DNA of 64,000 nt from Trema orientale (taxonomy: Eukaryota > Streptophyta > Magnoliopsida > Rosales > Cannabaceae): the NCBI GenBank assembly GCA_002914845.1, contig JXTC01000088.1, forward strand, positions 462,682-526,681. The letters run 5' to 3'. The notes below the pieces were generated by a model. That model saw only the letters and a list, made by a program, of their open reading frames with translations. It ran no database searches and was not told the DNA's origin. Position numbers and translations under genes: made by a program. This document shows, one piece after another, positions 55,154 through 64,000 of the stretch (position 1 is its first letter; each line of letters opens with the position of its first letter).

Positions 55154-58100
55154 CTCTAGAGGAAAAAAGATCACCAGAACCCAAAACCAAATCCTTCTCA
55201 CAAAACTGTACAAACCCTTTTCTCACTGATACATGTACTCAAACGGGTTTTGCTTCAAATCAAGAGATGGCCTCGTTTATGGATCAAAAATCGGATCTTT
55301 TCCTTGAATTATACCGTTTCTCTGACCTTTCTTTCTGGTTCCTTCCCTCTTGTGTGCTAATAATAATACACTTTGGTTCTGAGTGAAACATATAGAAAAC
55401 AAAGGTGGTGGACTAGAAGTGGGGATATATATAATGTAAATAAGATATAGTAAATAGGAGTTGGGACTGATTAAAGTAACTGTTGGTCCCAATATAATTT
55501 TTTTTTAAAGGAAATTGGAAAAAGCAAAGAAAAAGAGAGAGAATAGGGGAACTACTTTCTCTGTCTTTTACGACTTTGTTTTTTTTTTAAATATATATAA
55601 ATATTTATCTAAAATGGTCTAAGAGTAAGAGGCATTAAAGAAAAGATGTATGGGACGCGGTAAGCAACGACGTACACATGCAGATTTTGTGACTAAACTA
55701 TCGGGTCAGAGATATCAGAGGACGTTTGTTTTGAATTGAATAAAGAAATTCAATTCCAAGTGGGTGAGAGTGAGAGAGAGATAATAGAGCCTGTGAATGA
55801 GTCAGTTTCCGTATTTATATATTTAGAGAATCACAGATTTTGTCAGTTTGGTCATCTGGAAAGGCTGAAGAATAGGATCCTCATTTCTCTCAACCTTTTC
55901 CTCTTAGTTTTTACTTTTCTTTTTTGTTTCTGTTTCGGGAATATAAACCTTTTTTTTTTTCACTCTCCTCCATGTATGTTTTCTTTTGAGTATATTACCT
56001 TATATAATTTCAGCGCTTGGAGAAAATAAAATATCTGTATTAATATGCCCTTTTTTATTCTAAAGTGTATCTCGTAGATTTTTAGTTTTCTTTTTGTGTC
56101 GATCAAAATTTAGGAGTATAATTTTCCAATAACAAAAGGATTTCTAGAAGCTGTTTTTCTTAACTATGAATATAATATCCTAATAGGAACTTTTTTTCTT
56201 CTAAAGGGAAATTTTGAGCAAAGAAAAATAAGTTGCCTAAAACTCGTGGCATATCTAATAATTTTCTTACTTGTGATGAGAGGTCTAACTACGCATGCCA
56301 TGTATCACGCACATACCATTTACAATAGCAAATCTGCTTTATTATATAGGAATTATAGGTTCATATTAAAGATGGTATATTGGTAATGGAGTAAAAGTTT
56401 CCATTCTTAAATGCTCTTTGTCCTTGTGAAGAAAGCAACATGCACCTTGTGTGATTACACCAACGATAAGGAAAAAAGATGTACCATGCAATTAATATTC
56501 GCCCAAGGGGTCCATAATTGTAGGATATAAATAATATGAATATGTAGACTTTAGGTTCCTAGAGATTCCACAGAGAACAAATTCTTGGTCCTCTACAAAG
56601 AATGTAAGAGGGTGATTAAGGCTGGATTATGACTTAATTATCGCTCCCATAATTACACGTTTTCATAATAATGATCAAGAGTCTCGTAAGGGCAAATTTG
56701 GTTCTTGAAGAAACCTCCAAGTAGTTTCTGGCAACCATGAGAAACTTCTAAGAAGAAGCCATCACCAATATCACACATTGGTAATTGCCCAAAAACTTAT
56801 TTGACCGGTTACAGACTTTTTCTTTTAATCCAAATTCTAAAAGTAGAATTAATTGATAGGGAAAAAGTATTACATGTTTGTAAAACAAGTCACAATTGTT
56901 TTGTTGTGTATTATAGTTGTAGGCCATGTCATTGTCTTTGTTTTGTTCCTTGTTTTTCTTCCCTATCCTTATCTGATCTTTTTTTTGGCTCTTCAATTTT
57001 GAAACTCTTACCTAGGAAAAAGTATATGAACACATCTCTTTCTCTGGCCTTTGCACATGCGAATATAGACCATTATATAGCTAAACCGACACTACCGATT
57101 CACCTAAGACAGCAACATGGACGGTTTCTATAGGATCATCCCAAATCACGGAAAAGAAAAAAAAAAACAATTTATAATTATTCCTTTTTCATGTCATCAA
57201 CTTAGTATGGCTAAAGAATAAGAATTCCACGGTCCACAACCACAAAAGTCCATGAAAAATAAATCAAAGCAAAAAATTATTGAAATCCCACTTCCCTATG
57301 CCATTGAAAAGAGGTCATCATCTGTTTATTTACCTTAATTTTTTATTTTATATTTTTCGTTTCCATTGGGGTTCTGAAAACATAGTTAAGAGTTAGTGCT
57401 AAAAAACAGAGAAGCAAATGTGGGAAGCCTATGGTTATGGTGGTGGACCCATGTGCTGCCCACCCACCACATCCCACGAGCCATTTCTCAGCTTGGGGCG
57501 GCTCCTTCTGCAACCAATGGTGCAATCCATGTGAAACCATTGCTCGATATTCATTGACTATATAAATGAGCTAATTTTATTTTTATTTATTTTTTTATTT
57601 TTTCTAAAGGGTTAATTAATATGTGAGGTGCACATAAATCCAAAGCACCCCATTTTCTCGTATTCGATGCTAAGTCTTTGTGCAACTTCTCAACTGCTTC
57701 CCTTTGTTTTATAGCTTTCGGCAAACTGACATGGACGCACTTCAAGCTCTCTAGTCCCACAACTCATAATAGAGTTTGTTCACAAAACGATAAAGTAAAT
57801 AAAAATAAAAAATGGAGCGTTACAGTGTTTTAAGTACGTACGTGATGTAATTTGAATGGGATACGTATGTTTATGATTTGATTTGAAAAGGATGGAATGA
57901 TATTTCAAGAAAAATAGGAATTATCCCTAGTTGTTTATTGTATGGAAAGATAATTGCTCAATTTAAATAGTGATTAAGATGGAAGTGCATTGTTTGTGTC
58001 TATTTGTTATGATTAAAGGTACGGAAAATTGTGATTAAAAATAAAGCGTGTTACTTTAAAAAAATATGTAACAATTTTCAAAGCCATCCATTAATTAATT

Positions 58101-61100
58101 AAGTAATCTCTTTGAAATGACAAAGCACACTTCCATGATGTAGAGTGCATACGGACAAGTGAGAATTATGGTGCATTTGAAAGTCTTTTTTTTCTTCTAA
58201 AAATATATATATGTAAAATTAAAATTAAAAAGTTGTGAAGTTTCTGAGGAAAACACCCTAGTAAACATACTTTCATCGGAACCAGTATAACCTGCCGTCT
58301 GAACCGGATAAAACTCTCACACGCTTAGGGCCAAATTCAAGAAAAATCCAAAAGCTTTACTGATTACACATGAATGCCCAGGTTCCTCAAGATATGTGGT
58401 CTTGTCTATTCAACATCAACCCAATGACCCACCAAAAATGTTTAATTAAAATTCATAATAATAAAGGAAAGAAAAAGGCATATACTTTTGTGATGTATAA
58501 GGCTTTATAAATAGTGTCATGACTTGAATGGTTGAGACCACTGACCTCAGCTGGTCTAAGGACCACCTGAACCCTTCTGGTGAGTTTGTCCAAGACTCCA
58601 AAAGTAACTTGAATAGTACTAAAAGCTTTTATGTTCACGAAGAAAAAAAAAGATAAAAATAAAAAAGAAAAAAAGAAAGGGTCTTAATGTTCACAACAAC
58701 TAAGCTTTGTTTGTTGCTTCCTTTGTCTCTGTTTGAGCAGCAGCCATATATGGCTGTTCCAATCAAATTCCAGCCAATGTTCATAATTTCCAAGTCAAAT
58801 TTTCCAACACAAGCAATATACGCCACAATATTGGCCCATATCAAGACATTTGGAGCTATTTTGATCAATATCTTATAGACTAAAAATTATTATAATGGAG
58901 AGGTTGGCCGATCTGATAAATATGTATGAAGTGGAATCCATTATTAAAAAGAATAATACCATTAACCGACAATTTATGGAGGTGAATGTGATTATGCTGT
59001 GTGATGCACATATAAATTGATCCAACAACTTCATGGGTTGAACGAAACTAATTAACACGGGAAAAAGATAGCTAGAAAAATATTACTCTATATGTTAAGT
59101 GGCATAGGAGATGAGATTTTGAACTGATCAAACTTGTTTTGTCCTTGCATAATGTGTATTTTTTTAGTACATCACTAATTTTTCCCTTTTCTTTTTTCAC
59201 TATGTGTGGCTAATGTTGCACCATGCATTACAACATTGTTATGCCACTCTATAAACATATATTTAATCTAAAAAGCAATGCAATTATGAGTCTCCACAAT
59301 AACCACCGTTACATGGTATGGTAATAAACAATTCTAAAAGATTAATTGCATGCCATATAAAAGGTAAAGTATACGAGGAAAAGAAATCCCCATTACCCCA
59401 AAAACTTCTTTTTTTCCCACCCAAAAAAAAAAGGAGGACTAGTTGTTGGGAATAGAGCACCCCATTTGGTTCCATGAACTAGTTGATGCCCTCATAAAGG
59501 AGAGTTGGTTAAGGTGACAAAGTGTCAGGTTGATTTTCACACTCTACATGGGAGACCGACACACGCAACTCTTGTGAAACTTTCTTTAGGTTAGAACTTC
59601 AGAAGAGATCTTCAACTTCTCCAATGAGCTCTTCAAATTCTTTTTACTCATTACTAATACCGAAAATCACAAAAGCAAAGGGTAAAAGGAAAAAAAAAAA
59701 AAAAGAAAAAAGAAAAGAAGGGGGGGTAAAACTCATGAACAGAAAAAAGAGGAAAATATAATAGCTTTTGGGTGCTTCTTCGTGCACATCTTTGACTAAG
59801 CTACAATGTTATTGATTTTCTTTGATTTTTTGGTATAACTTCATATGTCAGTATGACTCTAGGGTGGGGCTGCCTTTGAAACATTGAATCAAAGCATATG
59901 TATATTTCGTTTTTTCATATATGGACGTGCCAATTAGCTAGCTTTTCTCTAAAGCGAATTTAGTAATCATCTTCTTTTTTTCAAAATTTTGACTTTGCTC
60001 TTGCTTCCAAGAAGCTCGATTCCAACAACGTAACTGATTGCTGAGACAATGTTATTATTTTTAGACCTTTGACCGCTCTATAATTATCTCTGATTACGTA
60101 GATTTCAAATCATATGGTAGAATATTATTATAGTGAGCTCATGCATGATAAGCCTCCGGAGTAATCTCTGCAGCTTGTTTTAAGTTGTTTTTATTATTAT
60201 ATGTACAGCTTATTGGTATGGCAATATAACATTATTAGTTGAGAAAACAATCATATGTGGCAAACAAATTTGTAAGACGTGCTAAGTTTCCATATAAATA
60301 TAAATATGTATATATAAGTAGCTACCAAATCCCATGTATGATGCAAATAGATTAACACAGAATATTGTAATATCGAATGCTTTCTAACGGCGAAGGTTGG
60401 TAAGCTAAACACTAAACACTGATTTCTATTAGCTGTCCTGTATTTAAATAAGTCGGATCCAAAACCAAATATAGATTACATGCATCATGACACATTTTTT
60501 GGTAGTTATTGGTAAGCAATGTTGGGCTTGGGCCTATATTATGATTTTAGCATTCGTTGACTCTTCTTGGGCCCATACGGAAGTCGACTTCGGCGTGGAC
60601 ACTTTTTCTTTGAACTGATTGCGCAATAATGTAACAACATTTTCGCGTAACGTGTGGGAACTAGCTTTGTAATATATTAACGTGGAGGATTCTAAATTCG
60701 AATTTATTTCGACTCTGAAATAAACAAATGGCTTTGTAACCTAGAACTTTTTAGAACTTTGGTTTAAGTGAAAATAAAATGAATGACGAAGAAGCCTGTC
60801 GAATTGACGCCGACAACAATAAGTTTTTCCCATGCATATATATATATATATAGGCACAGAGTTATGCACCTCCACTCCATGTGGCAACATTAATTGAAAT
60901 CTGATGTAGCCGTTGAAACGAATATGACAAACAAAGTTAAATTTGATTCTCAAACATACATTTAAAAAAGTAGAGTGTGCATGGCTTCATTTCTTTTCTT
61001 TTTTTTTTTTGGCCCGTCTTTTACAAAAGTGGTATATATTTATGTAAATTTGTATTTCCTTTCCCCTTTGCTTGGAATATTGTCTTTTTTTTTTTAACAC

Positions 61101-62041
61101 AATTATTAGTCTAAAGTATACTATTATTACTATGACTTATGGGTTAGTGGGTTTCTTAAGTTAAAGCTCGACACCAAATAAGGTTAAAGCTAAAAGGGAG
61201 GCCCTAGGCATTCCCATCACCGACTATTTTAAAGCTCAAATACGCCTAGTTATACCTCCTGATGCTAGATTCCAATATGTAAGTACTTAAAAGATCAAAA
61301 ATATTTCTTTAGAGTTGATTACATTTGTATACTACTAATTAAAATTCAACTAAAACAGGATCTGGTCATTTCAAAGACTATAAAAATGTTTTTAGAAAAT
61401 AATATATATATATGTAAATAATCTGCTATAAAGATATGTAAATAATCTGCTACCGGATCCGGCCTAACTATTGATCTAGGAAATAAACAATTACGTATAT
61501 ATTATCAAATAATAATTATGCGAGTTGTTAATGCATACTAATGACTTAGTGTGAACATGCACACTTTCACATGTGTGGCAGAGTCAGGTTGAGACTGTTT
61601 CCTTTATTGCAAATAACAGAAAAATAGAGGAGATTAGCCTGGAAACTGCACAGTAAAGACCGGCACATGCAGATAAATGTAGAGGATTATACATCACGTC
61701 CAATAAACCTGAATAAAGTTATATCTTTTGGGAAACGACAACAGCAAAAGCAGCCGCATATCTTTTAATAATTTCACGCGTTGATTTAGTCAATAAAAGT
61801 GAAACCATCTCGTACAATAAATAAACCTAGCAAAACTCGCGTTGTTTGCTATACGTAACTTAAATTTGCAGATAAGTTCGAGTAGTACTTTGTGTACAAA
61901 ATTTAGTTGAATTATAAATAAAATATATACAATCGTTGTCATAGACTTATAGTGACAAAATTTGATCAATCAAACGTGTTCGCCCGTTTTTCAATATATA
62001 AATAGGTGGTGGGATTTGAATATATATATATATATTATATA
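55154..62041. other. Gene-poor spacer, 6.9 kb
   Basis: The first 300-600 bases are the BOI-like leader and promoter. Beyond that the DNA is AT-rich with homopolymers (59690-59705) and TA microsatellites (60836-60852). Frames of 60-110 codons are hydrophobic simple-sequence artefacts. No conserved coding, tRNA, rRNA or microRNA sequence was recognised by eye. Confidence 0.45.
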
Positions 62042-62096
62042 TGAATAATGCTAATATTCTAAATAGTTTATCAAATTTTTTATACCAACACATATG
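62042..62096. mobile_element. Left end of a MITE, interrupted by a CACTA-type element
   Basis: TGAATAATGCTAATATTCTA, then TTTATCAAATTTTTTATACC, matches the start of the intact 204-bp MITE at 18471 (TGAATAATGCTATGTTTGTC, then TTATCAAATTTTTAATACTA). It breaks off at 62096. Confidence 0.6.
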
Positions 62097-62430
62097 CACT
62101 ACAATAAAAATCCTCATATGTGACATTTGAAAATGTCATTGTTACTTATTTTTAGTGGCATTATAACATTTGTAGCAAATGTACAAGATGTCCGTGCGAC
62201 TAAAAGTCTAGTGACATTTGAAATATCACTATATTATTCGTTTTAGTGACATTTTAAAATTGCTGCTATATTGTATTGGTGATATCTCCGAATGTCACTT
62301 AATTACTTAAGTTAATAAATAAAAACTATTTTGAAAGTATAAAAGAAAAGTAAAGTTTTAGTAGCATTTTAAAAATGTTATTAAACTATATTAATGGCAT
62401 TTGAAAAAAATGTCACTAATCTAAATCATA
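62097..62430 (+). mobile_element. CACTA (En/Spm-like) element end with subterminal repeats
   Basis: It begins CACTACAATAAAAA, very close to the plant CACTA terminus CACTACAAGAAAA. Over the next 330 bases the motif TGACATTT recurs in both orientations (for example TGTGACATTTGAAAATGTCA, TAGTGACATTTGAAATATCA, AAATGTCACTAAT), as in CACTA subterminal regions. The opposite end was not found, so it may lie beyond the window or be lost. Confidence 0.6.
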
Positions 62431-62830
62431 CCAAGAAAATTCATTGTTAGCTATTAATTTTTTTTTTTAGAAAAAATTATATAATATGGATTTATTTTTT
62501 TATTTAATATTCAATAAAAAAAATATGCTACCAACAATATTTGAATGCTAGCAAATTATTATATGTAAATGTGTGTATTGCTTGTAAATAATTAATCAAC
62601 TTAATTTTTTTCGGTTTCTTTTTATTGTTTAATATTTTATAATTGAAGTAATAATTTTAATATAATATTTACCACAATGAAAATTAGAAAAAACTATAAA
62701 TTCAATAATAAATAGATTATTGACTGATAAAAATAATTAATTTTACATGAATTCAAAATTTACACAAAAATATATTTAAAGGCTACAAAAATAGATCATC
62801 TGCTAAAATAGTGAATTAAAAATCTTGACT

Positions 62831-63003
62831 TTGCATGAGTAGTCCTTGTATCCTTCTTATCAATCAGCAAGTTGCTCGTTAGATTCTAGAAAAATGAATA
62901 AAAGAAAAATATTGATATTGCATATATAGTCCTTGTACCCATCTCTCATCGGCATGTTTCTCATCGGATTTCTGAAAAATAAATAAATGAAAAACAAATA
63001 AAT
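62831..63003. repeat. Two-unit tandem duplication, period about 87 bp
   Basis: Unit 1 TTGCATGAGTAGTCCTTGTA at 62831 and unit 2 TTGCATATATAGTCCTTGTA at 62918 share CATCGG/GTTGCTCGTTAGATT-type text and A-rich tails. Possibly internal to the CACTA-type element. Confidence 0.65.
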
Positions 63004-64000
63004 ATTATTTTGTGATGGAAAGATAATATAGAGGTTTCCTATAGAAGCAAAAAGAAAAAAGAGAGAAGATTTGCTTGCATTTCCTCTTGATTTTACCCAA
63101 ATCACTTTTTTTTTTTTCTATAAATGAGTTGCATCAGATGAACCATTTTAATTAAATAAGTAAACGTAACAAATAATATAAAGAAAACGTTAAAAAATTT
63201 GAGAAATTCAAAACAAAACTAACTTGCAAATATATATATATTTGTATATATGAAATAGAAACCTAAAGATGACTCACATGATCGCATCGATGTTAGAAAA
63301 TAAAGAAGATGAAGGCTGAAGAAAGATAAGAAGATGAAAATGTAAGAACCAGACTTAATCTGAAGAGAAGCATTAGTTAGTGGAGTGCATGAATGCATAC
63401 CACGAGATAGATAAAAAAATATACAAATTAGTGTTTTTGGTGAAGGATATACTAAATTTTAGGAATTCCAAAAGAAATTAATAGATTTACTCGAAAATAG
63501 GAATCTACAAAGATTTTAAATTTAAATTTTTTTGATATGACATATTCTTGAATTTAAATTATCATTTCTCCACCATAAATTATATGCACATCTTTCGTTT
63601 AAAATTTAGAAGATATTTATTATTGTAACTAGTTAGTTTAATAATCTATTAAAAAATGATTTCATTAATAATTGAACTTCAACGCAAAACTGATTTTACA
63701 TTGCTTTTTGTGTGTGTATTTTTTTTTCGTATTTATCTTTTAGATAAGGGTGAGACATTTTGATTTGAGGCCATTATTAAATTCTGAAAAATTATTAAAT
63801 TATGAAAAAAAATAATGACGACTTCATTTTTTTTTCTTTTTATTTATTTTTTTGGCATTAAGAATATCGCACATATATCCTATACAAATTTATTTATATA
63901 TCCTAATACATATTTATATATAGGGCACCAATCCATTAGGTATTTTTTTTATACCTATCATTTTGGCCAATAAAAATTTTCCTTGCACATGTTTTTTATA
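63004..64000. other. AT-rich sequence to the window edge
   Basis: No gene, RNA or defined repeat seen. It may be the interior of the CACTA-type element that starts at 62097. Confidence 0.4.

Noticed and set aside
57343-57540. Possible microRNA-like hairpin near the GC-richer stretch
   Set aside because: No convincing stem-loop or known mature sequence could be matched by eye.
1-64000. CRISPR arrays, bacterial operons, phage or organelle inserts, tRNA and rRNA genes
   Set aside because: No spaced identical repeats, no prokaryotic gene arrangement and no recognisable tRNA or rRNA sequence found; a covariance-model scan would be decisive for tRNAs.

Overview
The window is nuclear DNA of a flowering plant, most likely a woody eudicot (the lineage is an inference). 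Genes have short GT-AG introns and plant-specific products: a PIP2 aquaporin, a SKP1-like protein, peroxisomal hydroxypyruvate reductase, a BOI-type RING protein and a UDP-glycosyltransferase. They are separated by AT-rich spacers full of small transposons. No organellar, bacterial or viral block was seen.

Layout. 1-1099: 5' part of a UDP-glycosyltransferase gene (minus), cut by the window edge. 2.1-3.3 kb: remnant with terminal inverted repeats. 6.1-7.3 kb: complete four-exon PIP2 aquaporin (minus). 8.5-9.7 kb: small mobile elements. 12.2-25.0 kb: locally duplicated block holding a decayed FAD monooxygenase gene, fragments of a second copy, and a 13-exon heparan-alpha-glucosaminide N-acetyltransferase-like gene (minus), with several MITEs, a retroposon and one N (19080). 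26.5-27.5 kb: Copia remnant. 28.7-29.1 kb: Tourist-like MITE. 30.6-34.5 kb: an unrecognised gene (plus) built from four exon-encoded membrane modules plus one long coiled-coil exon. 36.2-37.9 kb: SKP1-like gene (minus). 38.1-39.9 kb: Helitron-like element and two Mutator-type MITEs. 40.4-43.1 kb: hydroxypyruvate reductase, 13 exons, ending in SKL (minus). 47.5-49.7 kb: plastid-type nickel/cobalt-transporter-family membrane protein (plus). 54.2-55.2 kb: BOI-like RING protein (minus). 55-64 kb: gene-poor, with a CACTA-type end inserted into a MITE.

The genes do not form a pathway; this is ordinary plant gene order. The most novel items are: (a) the modular membrane/coiled-coil gene, which also carries a fifth module exon killed by one in-frame stop; (b) four minute CTTTC-poly(A) insertions flanked by direct repeats, two of them with an empty-site copy next door; (c) three copies of one MITE, each with a perfect 9-bp target duplication; (d) the tandem duplication that left monooxygenase and acetyltransferase debris. 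All exon coordinates come from reading splice sites and frame by eye; there is no transcript support.
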